Source: Norana najaformis (lineage: Eukaryota; Annelida; Clitellata; Crassiclitellata; Hormogastridae). From it: a DNA stretch of 64,000 nucleotides. Shown in pieces: positions 1-15,559 of this stretch (within the stretch, counting starts at the first letter, position 1; every line of letters begins with the position of its first letter). A program made the position numbers and the translations under genes. The notes under the pieces are model-generated. The model searched no databases. It worked only from the letters and a program-made list of their open reading frames with translations, and was not told where the DNA came from. The stretch spans positions 14,072,302 to 14,136,301 of the forward strand of contig OZ029928.1 of the NCBI GenBank assembly GCA_964023275.1. Direction: 5' to 3'.

Positions 1-1490
1 TGCAAGCAAATGCTTCAAACGCTGTACAACATCACCTAGTACAGTACCAGCCACTGCAGCAGGAACTGCGCTGAGCAGTCGACGAAGGACGAACGTTGAA
101 GAGCAGATGCAGAAGTAGAGAGGATGAAGGACAGGAGGAGGAGGAGGAAGAGGAAAAGGAGGAGGAGGAAAAGGAGGAGGAGAAGGAGGAAGAGAAGGCG
201 GCTCTTTTTGCATCAAATTCTACCCCGCCGCGACCGACAAACCAGACTGTTTCCCCATCCTTCTTATTATGGAATCGTATAACAGCCACGACGCTGTGGC
301 CAGCTGCAGCCCGCTTCTGCAGCTGCTGCCAACAACATTACAGCCTTCGCAGCCGCCGACACCTCATCCGCTATGCTGATGCTACTGCTGCTGCTTCTGC
401 AAAGGCGCATGCTACAGTTATATCGATTTGCTCCATTCGACGATCAAAGTAAGTAAGCAAGTATTTAAATTAGCCGGGCATGCTCAAACAGCAGTTACGC
501 AACGTGGCCCGTAGGCCAGTCTGGGAATCGAAGACGCAGCTAGGGTCCATCCAGTTTTTTATACACCCCCCGATCGGACTCATACGGTTTGTCGCAGCCG
601 ATAGTTATTTTTCCCCATCGGATTTCAACTTAAATTAAACATCGATTTGTCCGTCGCGCGATTACACCCACCACCACTGATCTATGTAGAGTAAGATAAA
701 CTTATACATGTATGCGAAGACGATAACAGCGATGCGCCATCTATACTGGACACTTAAAGCTTGAAAGCTCTGCTTAAGCCTAAAGAAAAATCTGTAAGCC
801 GTTTAATATCACGCTCTGTGAGCGCGGTTGTGTGTGTCACGCGTGCGTGGTGGACACGGTCGATTTGGCAAGCATTGTGAAGTCAAGCAATGCTGAGTGC
901 AGTTGTAGTGGGCTTACGGCGACCGCTTGTGGAATACCAGGCTGTCTGGGCTAACACAGCCTGCCATCCCTCCGTCGGGGTGGGGTGAAAACGAACTGTT
1001 TAGCTTTGCAAGGTGGAAGAATGAAGGGTGTCCTGTTGCGTTCTCGGTCTATGCATACCTTCGCGGGGCAGGGTGACTCTAAGCTCACAGCCACCCGCAT
1101 GACAGCCTCTTCTACCCTTCCGTACCGTCTCTGCTCGCTGTCCGTTCTCTCCAAGGAAGGTTCAGGATTGGCCGCTTACTTACGGGAGTCAGCTCTGTCT
1201 CGGGATCTGATTCTGTCTCTTCCGCGGTCGCCAGATGGGAAAAGTCTCAGAACACGGTTCGATCCATTACCTGCAATATTCGATCCATTTTCGTGTGCCT
1301 TATTAAATGCGGCTCCCTCTTTACCACCATTCTTCATCTCGTAGGCCTAACCAAGATTGCCTTATTAAAATCTTTGGGGCTAACTCTGGAACTACCGCCA
1401 TTAAAACGAAACGAAGTCTGATTCACACTTTCTTTGTATATTGAGAGACTAAAATACGCCTTACATCTAACTTGAATTTATCATAGATAA
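1..1490. other. Intergenic stretch, no supported gene
   Basis: A purine-rich tract (GAG/GGA/AAG triplets) lies at about 118-200. Open frames run across it (96-452 plus, which gives a glutamate-rich run) and at 985-1344 plus, but neither has a recognisable domain. The first frame is compositionally driven. It ends at a splice-donor-like GTAAGTAAG at about 449, so it could be the edge of a 5' exon, but I see no partner exon. No RNA gene is seen here. Confidence 0.4.
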
Positions 1491-1496
1491 AAATTA

Positions 1497-1568
1497 CTCC
1501 CTGGCGGGGAATCGAACCCCGGCCGCGGCGGTGAGAGCGCCGAATCCTAACCACTAGACTACCAGGGA
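1497..1568 (-). tRNA. tRNA-Glu(CTC): tRNA-Glu, anticodon CTC
   Basis: Read on the minus strand, the 7-bp acceptor stem pairs TCCCTGG with CCAGGGA. The D-arm carries TAGTCTAGTGGTTAG (A box). The anticodon stem CGGCG/CGCCG encloses the loop CTCTCAC with anticodon CTC, which reads GAG. The T-arm has a fully paired CGGGG/CCCCG stem around the loop TTCGATT (B box). The discriminator would be G at 1497. Length is 72 nt with no intron. All stems pair and both internal promoter boxes are intact, so this looks like a functional gene and not a SINE head. No other complete tRNA is visible in the window; other A/B-box matches belong to SINE-like repeats. Confidence 0.93.
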
Positions 1569-2675
1569 TCATGTAATAATCGATATTATTTTACACTACT
1601 TGTGATCGTGCCGGATTAAAACATCACGCCTACGTGAACTATCTTAGTTGAGCATTTATAGGCTACGCAGCGATTCGCTAACATTGGCCTATCTGGGTTT
1701 TAGGCCAGATGATGTAGGCCTAAAGTTATACACATGCGTCAGCCGAGTATGAAGACGAGTAGGCCTACAGCTGAATGCCATCGACGTAGGCCTATTGGTG
1801 AATCCCCGCCCCACATTGCAGCGAAGGCTAAGTAGGCGTGGCTCCAACGGTCTGTAAACACATGTGCGCATGGCGATCGGATTGTACAGCTCACCGTTGG
1901 ATCGCCTATGAAGGTGTGAAGAAATTCGTTACTCAAAGGACTGGGGACACTCAATACCCAGTGGGTGCGTCAACCCAGAGGCCGTACGTTCAAATTTCCG
2001 CCAGGGCCGAGCGATGTTTCAATACTTCTGTTCCACTAGCGCCCTAGCGAACTCGGCTATGAAATGTGTACACTGACCCTACACAAGCTGTCGGTGGGAA
2101 TTGGGACTAGCATACAGCGAGAACTGGCCATCATATGCCGAGGTTAAGGAAATGAAGTCGCTAGCAAATCATACACATGGCTATATCTCAGGGTTTGCCT
2201 AAGGAACAGCTCTTCTTGACCACCCAATCCGCCCCATCCTTAGCGTATAGGGCTAAACATACGCGGTTTGACTATCCTGAATTTTCTTGAGTTTCTCGGA
2301 CAATTCGCTTCTTTTGACCCTGATAATTTCAATTCGAACTTACATTTAGGTTTCAGACCTACGCACAGACAGGTACTAAAAGCCAATATAGCTTACTTAG
2401 CCTGTTAACTGTTACTGTAATTGTAACTGCATTACGAAGCATAAGACATATCTGTTATTTGTGCATACTGACTGACATTGATCTGTTCGAACTGCTGTTA
2501 TCAATGTGTAGCTCCATTCTGCCGGCCGGCAATGAACCCTAAGGGATTCCACGTCTGTTTATACATCATAATGACAGGAGCGATTAGCAACAACAGGCAT
2601 TGACGCAATTCACACCTCTAAACCCCCATTAGGCTGTTATCAGCAAATGAGCTAACGTGAATGGATTCCTGTGTT
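1569..2675. other. Intergenic stretch, nothing recognised
   Basis: No coding exon, RNA gene or tandem array is seen. Short self-complementary TAGGCCTA words occur several times (about 1700-1795). Small open frames at 1739-2047 lack any domain or splice context. Confidence 0.4.
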
Positions 2676-2768
<93 letters not shown>

Positions 2769-2829
2769 GACAGACAGACAGACAGACAGACAAAGACAGA
2801 CAGACAGACAGACAAAGACAGACAGACAC
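2676..2829. repeat. (ACAG)n microsatellite
   Basis: About 150 bp of near-perfect ACAG/CAGA tetranucleotide. Interruptions (GAGA, AAAG, ACAC) appear towards its 3' side. It creates open frames on both strands that translate to runs such as RQTD or SVCL; these are not genes. Confidence 0.95.
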
Positions 2830-3044
2830 ACACTGCACCGAACAAGAAGACGAAGACAGTCTGGATGCACTACAGAGTTTGTGGATTTGCGGAGTAACTA
2901 AAGATCAGGTTGGCGATACGTTTGACAGCTGTTTCATGTTAGCTCATTATCACTGCACTAGGTCTATATAAATAAGCAGCCTAGGAATATGAAAACCGAT
3001 CACGTGCTATAGGCCTTTGTATGTATGCATGCACGGTTGTGGGT

Positions 3045-3160
3045 GCACAAATGTAAATGTACACGTTTTCTATAGCGACCGTATGACCTCCACCTTGCTT
3101 ATTTTTCAGTGAATTTCTTGGGTGCGATTCTGCCTATTTCAATGGGTGCCACGCCATTTA
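3045..3160. repeat. Dispersed repeat also found at 55660
   Basis: The block beginning AATGTAAATGTACACG and running through TTTCTATAGCGACC to TTATTTTTCAGTG is closely matched at about 55660-55760, where it carries TATACGG and TATAGTGACCACATGG. Two diverged copies over 50 kb apart mark an interspersed element of unknown class. Confidence 0.6.
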
Positions 3161-3304
3161 AGGTCCCTGTGTATGGACTGTGCTAGCCCGAGATTAAAAT
3201 CTGAAATATAGCCCCGATCAGAAAAGCGAACCGGCATTCTCACGCTAGGAGGCGCCCTGACTTTAGCCTATGCTTTATCTAATGTGGGTTAAACCTGGTC
3301 TGGC

Positions 3305-3591
3305 AATGGGTGTATGTGTCAATGCATGGATATGCATGTATGTATATACGTGTATGTATGTATATATGTAGATACATGTATGTATGTATGTATATAAATG
3401 TATGCATATACATGTACGTATGTATGTACACGTATGTATGTATATACATGAATGTATGTATATACATGTATGTATATACATGTATGTATATACATGTATG
3501 TATATACATACATACATATATGTATATACATGTATGTATGCATGTATATACATACATGTATGTATGTATGCATGTGTATACATGTATATGA
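3305..3591. repeat. (TGTA)n / TATACATG palindromic microsatellite
   Basis: About 285 bp built from TGTATGTA with recurrent self-complementary TATATACATGTATG blocks. The centre changes over to CATACATA, giving potential for large cruciform structures. Tyr/His/Met-rich open frames on both strands are translation artefacts. Confidence 0.9.
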
Positions 3592-4074
3592 TCTTCCAGC
3601 TGCATGACAGCATCAGGAGGCACTGGAGTGTTGCATAAGGTCAAAACCTAGTGCTATATCCATACGAAATCGTAATCTCGAAAATTTCTAAAGCGCTATG
3701 TGGCAACAAAAGAAAAAACGTCAGCAACAACAGCAATTATAATTGCCTAAATGAAAGAAACGGTTCTGGAAGATAGAAACTCTAGAAACCACAACTCATT
3801 CTTGGCTGACGATGATGAACCAAGTACAAGGGCCTACATTGTAGGCCTACATAATCTGAAACAGCAGGTTTTGAAAGACATATCAAATATCTTCTGAAAC
3901 AGCAATGGTTCCGCTGGAAGCCTTTATAATGCCTGTAGTCACACCAATGTTGATTCCACAACTTAACGCGCTACCTTCATCAAACACCAAACAGAGACAG
4001 CACATCTGAGAAGAATTCTGCACATTTCGTGGCATGTTATCAAATAAAACTATGAGGTAAAGGACAGGACAAGA

Positions 4075-4350
4075 GGATATACAAAATATCGTCTGAAAGA
4101 GAAGACTGAAATGGTTGGGATATGTGATTGTACGGACAAAGATAGGCAACCCAATCAAGCAATGAACTCGATTCCTGAAGGGAAACAGAGGAGGGGAAGA
4201 CCAAGGAAGAACTGACCAGAGGCCATCAGAGACAACCTTGGGTGTTTGGAGATGTCGTGGGATGAGGCAGGAAGACTGGCGATCCACAGACATGAATGGA
4301 GAAGTTGCGTTGCCCGATGTGCAGATCTGCACAGGAAGGATTAAGAATTA
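4075..4350 (+). mobile_element. Decayed LINE 3' fragment (RT C-terminal tail)
   Basis: The plus strand resembles the segment after the reverse transcriptase of many animal LINEs. It can be read as a KRRLKWxGxV-type motif, then IPEGK..RGRPRK, then MSWDEAGR and a W-R-CVARC-like end. It has an internal stop and frame breaks, so it is dead. The same segment, better preserved and on the other strand, lies at 10955-11235. Confidence 0.75.
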
Positions 4351-4767
4351 AGTAAGTAAGTATCAAGTACCAAGAAATAACAAGGTTGTATTGTAAAAAG
4401 CTAATTTTCCACAGCTCATTGTAACTGTAATGTAATATCTGAATTTCGTCAGCACTCAATAACACTACGCCTCGGGAACCAGCACTCAATCCAAGCCCGC
4501 AACTGTACAATATCAGAATTATCCTGGCTGTGAAACTAATACCCGTTACAAGCAGCATAGTTACTACATGTAGTACAGTCCTATCGTCAACGCCTTCCAT
4601 GGTAGGCGTAACCCACGCCAAGCTCAGTGTCTGTTTCATACAAATGGACCTCGGATTACAAACATCAACTCTACCACCAACAAAAGCACATCTAGCAGTG
4701 TCAGTGGAAATAGAAACGTGAATGTGTTGTGTCGTCTGCATAGGCAAAGTGCATTTTCTGACAATCA

Positions 4768-8723
<3,956 letters not shown>

Positions 8724-8813
8724 CTGATCAACAAAAGGTCATAAATAGAATTGTGATATGCGCAGTTGCATGCATAATTAAATTAACTTAAAAAACACTT
8801 GTATAGTTCAGTC

Positions 8814-9015
8814 AGATAACCATATGTGCAGATCTTTTGGGAGGTACTTAAGGCGCTATATTAAGGCGCTATATATCATGATTGTATTTATGACCTTTTG
8901 CTGATTAGGTCAATGTTGTGTTTCAAATGGAACTGTTTGAGCCTCCGAAGAATATCTACGGCAGATAACCACATGTGCAGCTCTTTTTGGAGGTTCTCAA
9001 GGCGCTATATTAATC
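8814..9015. repeat. Inverted copy of VWA exon 5' part, bounded by direct repeats
   Basis: Plus-strand 8885-8965 is an 81-bp inverted copy of 8667-8747, that is, of the first about 57 bases of the VWA exon plus its acceptor and upstream intron. The copy keeps a splice acceptor (CTGATTAG) and an open frame up to GGCAGATAA, where it hits a stop. On each side is a direct repeat of about 50 bp (8814-8868 and 8963-9012, each CAGATAACCAYATGTGCAG and then AAGGCGCTATATT). Confidence 0.85.
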
Positions 9016-9064
9016 ATCTAGATACATATGTACATACATGCATACATACATCCATCTGACAGCA

Positions 9065-9260
9065 CTAATGCAGGAGTGTGAGCAGTGACTAACTGGTAAA
9101 GTGTCTGTCTTTAATGTGCAGAGTACAGGTTTGATCTTCCCATTTAGATGGTCACTGTGTAAGGACAATGAGCAAGTCCTTCACACACAGTTCTTAGTTA
9201 GCTACATTGGTTAAAGCATAAATTTAGGCATCTCTTGAAACGGCGCTACACAACATTTTT
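9065..9260 (+). mobile_element. tRNA-headed SINE, family B (diverged)
   Basis: Carries the A-box-like TGACTAACTGGTAAAGTG and the B-box-like CAGGTTTGATC. These are followed by the family block GAGCAAGTCCTTCACACACA. Better copies lie at 51362-51545 and 54060-54230. Confidence 0.65.
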
Positions 9261-9704
9261 TATTTGTAATAAAAAAATGGTAATAAAAAAACTGCATGAA
9301 CCAAAACTGGCTGGAAATGAGAAGGAAACAGAATTTCTTTGACACTAAACAAAGATATACGATTGCAGAGAGCGAAGCATTGAGCAATGCTGGATAAGAA
9401 CAAAATAAAAACAAGATTTTTTCAGATCAAAACAAGACTGTGACATATGAAGCAAAGCAGGCACAACTGATAAAAGTAATCTGATGGATACTAGGACCAC
9501 CACAAAGCGAACAAACAACAGTAACTGATGACCAGTGCTGCCACCATCAGAGCAATTACGGTAATACATTGTAAAGATATGTAACTAAATATTTACACAG
9601 TGCCTTCTGAGTCACAACAAAAGCAGTCAGACAGTAGGAGCCAATCTACCAGTAATCCAGCACTTCTGAGAGATACTTAAAAGGCACTACATAAATATCC
9701 AGTT

Positions 9705-10250
9705 GCAAACATACACACCTAAACATATACATACACAAATACACATACATACATACATATAAACAAACCTACAAACACATACACATACATACATACATAC
9801 AAACAAACCTACAAACACATACATATACACACATACATACAAACATATACAAACACATACATACATACATATGCTCATACAAACATACAAACACATACAT
9901 ACATACATACACAAACATACATACACATACATACATACACAAACATACATACATACACATACATACATACAAACCTACAAACACATACACATACATACAT
10001 GCATATGCTCATACAAACATACAAACACATACATACATACATACACAAACATACATACATACACATACATACATACATACACATACATACATATATACAT
10101 ACATACACAAACATACATACATACATACACATACATACATACACAAACATACATACATACACATACATACATACATACATACACAAACATACATACATAC
10201 ATACACATACATACATATATACATACATACACAAACATAAATACACACAT
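9705..10250. repeat. (CATA)n / ACACAAACATACA compound array
   Basis: About 545 bp of CATA-based repeat with recurring higher-order blocks (ACACAAACATACATAC, CATATGCTCATACAAACA). Every long Tyr/Cys or Ile/His-rich frame here is an artefact. Confidence 0.93.
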
Positions 10251-10274
10251 AAGTCATGCATGTTATTATTTACA

Positions 10275-10450
10275 CTGCTTTGCTTTGTCGTAATCGTAAT
10301 CAAGAATTTATAAAGCGCCACTTCAAGATAAACTCATTAGAGGCGCTCTCGGGCTGACAACCCAAAACCACTGGGGAACAGAGTGGTCTTCAGGCGCTTG
10401 CGGAAAATGGAGGCAGAAAGGCCTTTGCTAAACTCAAAGATGTCACACTC
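10275..10450 (-). mobile_element. LINE 3' tail, FRKRLKT family
   Basis: On the minus strand the translation ends with SIFRKRLKTTLFPSGF and ARERL, and a non-coding tail ends GGCGCTTTATAAATT. Related tails are at 39545-39670 (minus) and 61815-61940 (plus). A motif of this kind (FRxRLKTxLF) is typical of the last residues of CR1/L2-like LINE ORF2 proteins. The upstream minus-strand frame (to 10789) shows no RT motif. Confidence 0.7.
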
Positions 10451-10954
10451 ATAATAAGTGTAACCAACAAGAATCACCGCGATCATCACTGCAGACATAA
10501 TGATGACCATTGTGGGGGTGCTGATGACAATAACGATGATAATGAAGATATCATAGACACCCATCCTTGAGTTGTTTACGTTTCTCATGGAACCTTTACC
10601 CCTAACACAGTCTTCTTTCTTGCACAGATACGAGTTTGATTGATTGAAATGAAGCCTAATATAAAAGATTGGATCTACATCCCAGGAGAGAAGTGAATCA
10701 ACACGAAACCAATTTAAATCCGCGCCACCAGATCCACTTTCCTTCACTCGATGCCGAACATCGATCCGTTTTCTGCCCCTGGCAACCAACCAACCGTCGT
10801 CTTTTTATTTCATGTTCTGATGAACGCAGGGCACCCAACATCATCGCGCTCAACGTTTATCTACTGTCCAGCACTGCACTGAAATGGCACTCAATCTGTA
10901 ACTTCATTATCTTGTAACTGTGTAAAGAAATGCAGTGGTAATTGTAATCTTGAC

Positions 10955-11240
10955 TTATTCTTCCTGTGCTGGTCTGTAAATCGGGCAAAGCAGGTTCTCC
11001 ATTCATCTATATGGATCGCCTGTCTTCCTGTCTCATCCCACGACATTCTCCAAACATCCAAGGTCATCTGTGATGGTCTCCGCCAGTTCTTCCTTGGTCT
11101 TCCTCTCTTCTGTTTCCCCTCAGGAATCCAATTCATGCTTGATTGGCTCGCCTATCTTTGTCCATATGAATTACACGTCCCATCCATTTCAGTCTTCTCT
11201 TTCCGATGATATTCTCCCTGTATCCTCTTGTCCCATCCTT
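10955..11240 (-). mobile_element. LINE 3' fragment (RT C-terminal tail)
   Basis: Minus-strand translation shows WIPEGKQKRGRPRKNWRR, then SWDETGRQAI, EWRTCFARF and DQHRKN. This is the conserved tail after the reverse transcriptase of an RTE-like LINE. Homologous to 4075-4350. Only the tail is present, consistent with 5'-truncated insertion. Confidence 0.8.
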
Positions 11241-11584
11241 TATCTCATAGTTTATGTGGATTTAGTCAGTGCCAAAAAAAGTCAAGTCATCAGAACCAGC
11301 TTATTCACAGGATCCCACAGTTTCACGACATCTTACGGCACCAAAGGCCGTTGATGTCGGTAGGAAATCATTTTTGTAACACTTTTGACTCAACAAAATT
11401 AGTGCGGCTGGTACATCCATTTCAGTTCCAAGTCCATATTCAACCGTCTACGGTGGATGGTAAAAGTGGACTGGAAAACTGGCACTGAAACTCTAAGCAC
11501 TTGGCACAGCAAAACTGTAACTCAATTTTCGCCTACCATGTCTTGCAATCACACACAGAAGTAATGACATGACATCTAAGCTAA

Positions 11585-11650
11585 CAGTAAAATAAAGCTC
11601 CCATGTTTCATAGTGAAATGTAGGAGAAGCTCTCGCTTCCTACTCTGTCC
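11585..11650 (-). mobile_element. SINE-like family C fragment
   Basis: A short block (AGTAAAATAAAGCTCCCATG..GAAATGTAGGAGAAGC) matching the 3' part of family C in reverse orientation. Confidence 0.55.
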
Positions 11651-11749
11651 TTTGACCTTCCTTAAGTTTACCAGCTGTTCTTCAATCAAGTACAGTAGTA
11701 CTGAAATAGCACTAATCTACACCAAAATTGCAGTTTTATTGACCAAGTG

Positions 11750-11960
11750 TTTTGGCTTTGGTGCGCCATCGGTTGATGCCTTGTGCACATTGGCGCGACG
11801 ACGATGATGATGATGATGATAAATTCTCTGCCCGAAGGCAGGTCCATTGGCTCTATGCCACCTGGGGATGAGGTGAGTCAGGTGGTTTCCCGTTCCCTTC
11901 CTAACAGACAATTGTGGGTAAGCAACTTGTCCAAGGTTGCTATGCAACGGCTGCAATAGG
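11750..11960 (+). mobile_element. Dispersed repeat, family D
   Basis: After a (GAT)n stretch comes GCAGGTCCATTGGCTCTATG, CCACCTGGGGATGAG, CAGACAATTGTGGGTAAGC and AACTTGTCCAAGGTTGC. The same order occurs at 20770-21050. The 5' edge shares GGTTGATGCCTTGTGCA with the SINE tails. Confidence 0.7.
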
Positions 11961-12092
11961 AGTTACTAATTACAATAACTGTGCATGGAACTACAGAACT
12001 GGTATTCAAAAGTTTCACCTACCTTGTCTTGTAGTCGTGTACAGAAATACTGCACACTTAACGTCTGTTCAGTACTCTGCTGGCTTTCAGCT

Positions 12093-12160
12093 AAAAGCAA
12101 CATATAAAAGCAACATATAAAAGCAACATATAAAAGCAACATATAAAAGCAACATATAGA
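12093..12160. repeat. 13-bp tandem repeat, 5 copies
   Basis: Unit AAAAGCAACATAT repeated five times, the last one slightly altered. Confidence 0.85.
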
Positions 12161-12287
12161 AGCCACCGACAATAAACAACCACAAGAAGCAGCTTATTAA
12201 TGAAGATATTTCTGTTATATATGTCATGAAATTAAGTTTAGCCTACAATAAATTCGTAAACTACCTATAAATAAACCCAAAAGTTTA

Positions 12288-12618
12288 TGTGACATGGTGG
12301 CCAGTTTACAAATATAACTTAAGGTTTATGTGATGTGATGGTTACAAATATAACTTAAGGTTTATGCGATGGTTACAAATATAACTTAAGGTTTATGTGA
12401 TGGTTACAAATATAACTTAAGGTTTACGTGATGTGATGGTTACAAATATAACTTAAGGTTTACGTGATGTGATGGTTACAAATATAACTTAAGGTTTACG
12501 TGATGTGATGGTTACAAATATAACTTAAGGTTTACGTGATGTGATGGTTACAAATATAACTTAAGGTTTATGTGATGAGATGGTTACAAATATAACAAGG
12601 TTTATGTGATGTGACGGC
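12288..12618. repeat. 36-bp minisatellite, about 9 copies
   Basis: The unit is built from GGTTTACGTGATGTGATGG followed by TTACAAATATAACTTAA. Copies vary by loss of the GATGT word (31-36 bp) and by TAC/TAT changes. No spacers lie between units, so it is not a CRISPR array. Confidence 0.9.
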
Positions 12619-12649
12619 CAGTTGACAAATACATGTGAACATTTAAGTG

Positions 12650-12815
12650 ACAGTGGTGGACCGGTTAAGCACTGGCCTTGTAACATGGCGAGTGCAGGGT
12701 TCTAGCCTCTCCTAAAAGATGGTCACCAAGCAAGTCATTCAAACACAGCTGATTAGGGTCAACAACCAATGATTTATTATTCGATACTGGTGCTATATAA
12801 ATGCAGGAATAAAAC
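12650..12815 (+). mobile_element. tRNA-headed SINE, family B
   Basis: Begins with the head GGTGGACCGGTTAAGCACTG and the B-box-like AGGGTTCTAGCC. A block with CAAGCAAGTCATTCAAACACA follows. It ends GGTGCTATATAAATGCAGG, the 3' tail shared by several repeat families here. Confidence 0.7.
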
Positions 12816-12954
12816 GTTACTATACACCATACTATACCACATACTGTTTGTCTTAGATTCATTAAAAATTCAATATAATCTGGGTCAAGATGCCTAGATG
12901 GCCAAGTTCAATGGATCCACAGTGGGCTACAGGTGGCAAGCAGAGTCAGAGCTT

Positions 12955-13035
12955 ATTCAAAGGCGCTCAGTCAAAACAAAATCGATAGGCAGTGAGGGTT
13001 CGGTTCCAGGTCAAGATCCAGTCAGACAGTCGGAC
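12955..13035 (-). mobile_element. Repeat family A fragment
   Basis: Contains AGCTTATTCAAAGGCGCTC, AAAACAAAATCGATAGGC and GGTTCCAGGTCAAGATCCA in the order typical of family A (reverse orientation). Full copies are at 30290-30515 and 40438-40660. Confidence 0.7.
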
Positions 13036-13114
13036 TGCTACGGTGGATTGTGCTGTTAAGAGGTATGACGAGACGATGTGGTTGATAATAACAGCCAATG
13101 CGACACTTATCAAG

Positions 13115-13655
13115 AATTAAAGCTTTGTGTTTTTCAAACAATTAATAAGAATAAGGGCTACATAAACCTAATCAATTTCCCAGTTAACACTGAAACAGCA
13201 TTGTGCTTAGAAATGACTGTGTTTTTCAAACGATTAATATAATAAAAGTCAGGTTACAAACACCTTATCAATTTCCCAGTTAACACTGAAACAGCATTGT
13301 GCTTATAAATGCCTGTGTTTTTCAAACTGTAGAAAATATTTTTAGAGTTAGAGAATTTGAGGATTAATATAATAAAAGTCAGGCTACAAACACCTCATCA
13401 ATTTCCCAGTTAACACTGAAACAGCGTTTAATTTTGTGCTTATAAATGTTACTATACACCATACTATACCACCTGTGTTTTTCAAACGATTAATATAATA
13501 AAAGTCAGGCTACAAACACCTCATCAATTTCCCAGTTAACACTGAAACAGCATTGTGCTTATAAATGCCTGTGTTTTTCAAACGATTAATATAATAAAAG
13601 TCAGGCTACAAACACCTTATCAATTTCCCAGTTAACACCGAAACAGCATCATGCT
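13115..13655. repeat. About 96-bp tandem repeat, 5 diverged copies
   Basis: Each unit runs from GTGTTTTTCAAAC through TAAAAGTCAGGCTACAAACA and CAATTTCCCAGTTAACACTG to GTGCTTATAAATG. One copy has gained TTTAGAGTTAGAGAATTTGA, a word also found at 16665-16685. Another has gained ACTATACACCATACTATACC, a word also found at 12818-12837. Confidence 0.88.
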
Positions 13656-14660
13656 TTTAAATGCTTGTGTTCGCCTGTAATATTATTATTATTATTATTA
13701 GTAGTAGTAGTAGTAGTGGTAGTAGTGGTAGTAGTGGTATTATTATTATTATTGCTGCTACTTCTGCTGCTGAAACTGTCAGCTGGTACCAACCGCTGTT
13801 GACTGGTTGTTGAGCATCGTCTTCATCGTTTGCCTTGGCCGTCGCTGCAGCCGCTGCCGAGTTGTTCATACGTAATCCAAGTCCGCCGTTCCAAGCCATC
13901 CTCCTCCTCTTCCTCCTCCTCCTCCGCCTACTTTTTTTATTTGTCGTCTGCGCTGTTCGTCTTCAACTTGAGCCGCGAAAAAGTCTACTGCCACTGAAAT
14001 TGTCTTCTTCTTCTGCTTCTTCTTCTTCTTCTATACCAACACCACCGCCTCCATCGATCAGCCAAACAACCAGCCACCGACCCAGCCGCCTACCGCTACC
14101 ACCCATCCACGCATCCGTCGGCAGATACACACACTCTCGACAACACCCACGCACGCACACGTCCTCAACATCAGCAGCCGGATCGGATGGAAATCTCACA
14201 CGGAAACCGATCGAACAAATAAAGCAAGGTCTACACCACCACCACCAGCAGCAGTATGCAACCCACGCCGATTGCAGCGCAAAAGAGCATCATCACCTCC
14301 ACCAGCAGCAGCCAACGATGGCGCTGATACTGCATCTCACGAGAGCGGGCGAACCGCACCGGGTGCAGTATGATTCATGATCCTTCGCAAACAGCGCCAC
14401 ATAGCGACGCAGACGTCAAACCTGAACGCAGTGCAACAATCCTCTTCCACAGACGCCGGCCAGTATCTGGACGGAATTTCCGACGGGGCGCAGTTGCCTT
14501 AAGTCGGGCGGCGGCAGAAGGGTGGGAGGAGACGTTGCCATGGTGCGCCACTGAAAGGGAGGGGAGTTACTGCTGAAGGGGGGTACTGTTGAAAGGCGAG
14601 GGGCGCATTTATCAATTACACGGCTACTGCATCTGAAACCGGCCACCGCAGCTTCTCCAT
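13656..14660. other. GC-richer block, possible promoter or 5' exon
   Basis: After an ATT/AGT triplet array (13681-13755) the sequence becomes richer in CpG and CCT/CAG/CCA triplets. Long open frames lie on both strands: plus 13835-14380, and minus 13657-13899 starting MAWNGGLGL with an alanine run. These are compositionally biased and I recognise no domain. It could be the start of the upstream exon missing from the VWA gene, but I cannot show a splice link. Confidence 0.3.
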
Positions 14661-14666
14661 GCATCA

Positions 14667-15552
14667 TTTACACCAGCATCGAATAACTCAGAAATGCAGT
14701 CGACAATGGATTTACACCAGCATCGAATAACTCAGAAATGCAGTCGACAATGGATTTACACCAGCATCGAATAACTCAGAAATGCAGTCGACAATGGATT
14801 TACACCAGCATCGAATAACTCAGAAATGCAGTCGACAATGGATTTACACCAGCATCGAATAACTCAGAAATGCAGTCGACAATGGATTTACACCAGCATC
14901 GAATAACTCAGAAATGCAGTCGACAATGGATTTACACCAGCATCGAATAACTCAGAAATGCAGTCGACAATGGATTTACACCAGCATCGAATAACTCAGA
15001 AATGCAGTCGACAATGGATTTACACCAGCATCGAATAACTCAGAAATGCAGTCGACAATGGATTTACACCAGCATCGAATAACTCAGAAATGCAGTCGAC
15101 AATGGATTTACACCAGCATCGAATAACTCAGAAATGCAGTCGACAATGGATTTACACCAGCATCGAATAACTCAGAAATGCAGTCGACAATGGATTTACA
15201 CCAGCATCGAATAACTCAGAAATGCAGTCGACAATGGATTTACACCAGCATCGAATAACTCAGAAATGCAGTCGACAATGGATTTACACCAGCATCGAAT
15301 AACTCAGAAATGCAGTCGACAATGGATTTACACCAGCATCGAATAACTCAGAAATGCAGTCGACAATGGATTTACACCAGCATCGAATAACTCAGAAATG
15401 CAGTCGACAATGGATTTACACCAGCATCGAATAACTCAGAAATGCAGTCGACAATGGATTTACACCAGCATCGAATAACTCAGAAATGCAGTCGACAATG
15501 GATTTACACCAGCATCGAATAACTCAGAAATGCAGTCGACAATGGATTTACA
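14667..15552. repeat. 44-bp minisatellite, 20 copies
   Basis: The unit is 44 bp, starting TTTACACCAGCATCGAATAA and ending GTCGACAATGGA. It begins at 14667, and the truncated twenty-first copy starts at 15547, exactly 880 bp later. Copies look identical by eye, which indicates very recent amplification or ongoing homogenisation. There are no spacers. Confidence 0.97.
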
Positions 15553-15559
15553 CATTTGC

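Noticed and set aside
1739-2047. Small overlapping frames on both strands
   Set aside because: Short, no domain, no splice or codon-bias support.
2618-2971. Several overlapping open frames with SVCL or RQTD repeats
   Set aside because: Pure translations of the ACAG microsatellite, open in several frames on both strands.
9687-10321. Long Tyr/Cys and Ile/His frames on both strands
   Set aside because: CATA microsatellite artefact.
10337-10789. 150-residue minus frame as a gene
   Set aside because: Its C-terminus is the FRKRLKT LINE tail and the rest has no motif or splice support.
12288-12618. 36-bp direct repeats as a CRISPR candidate
   Set aside because: No spacers between the units; simple minisatellite.
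13835-14380. 181-residue plus frame, alanine/proline/histidine rich
   Set aside because: Triplet-repeat composition, no domain, opposing open frame of similar quality; kept only as a GC-rich block.
14667-15552. Regular repeat array as a CRISPR candidate
   Set aside because: Units are contiguous with no spacers, no cas genes, and the genome is eukaryotic.
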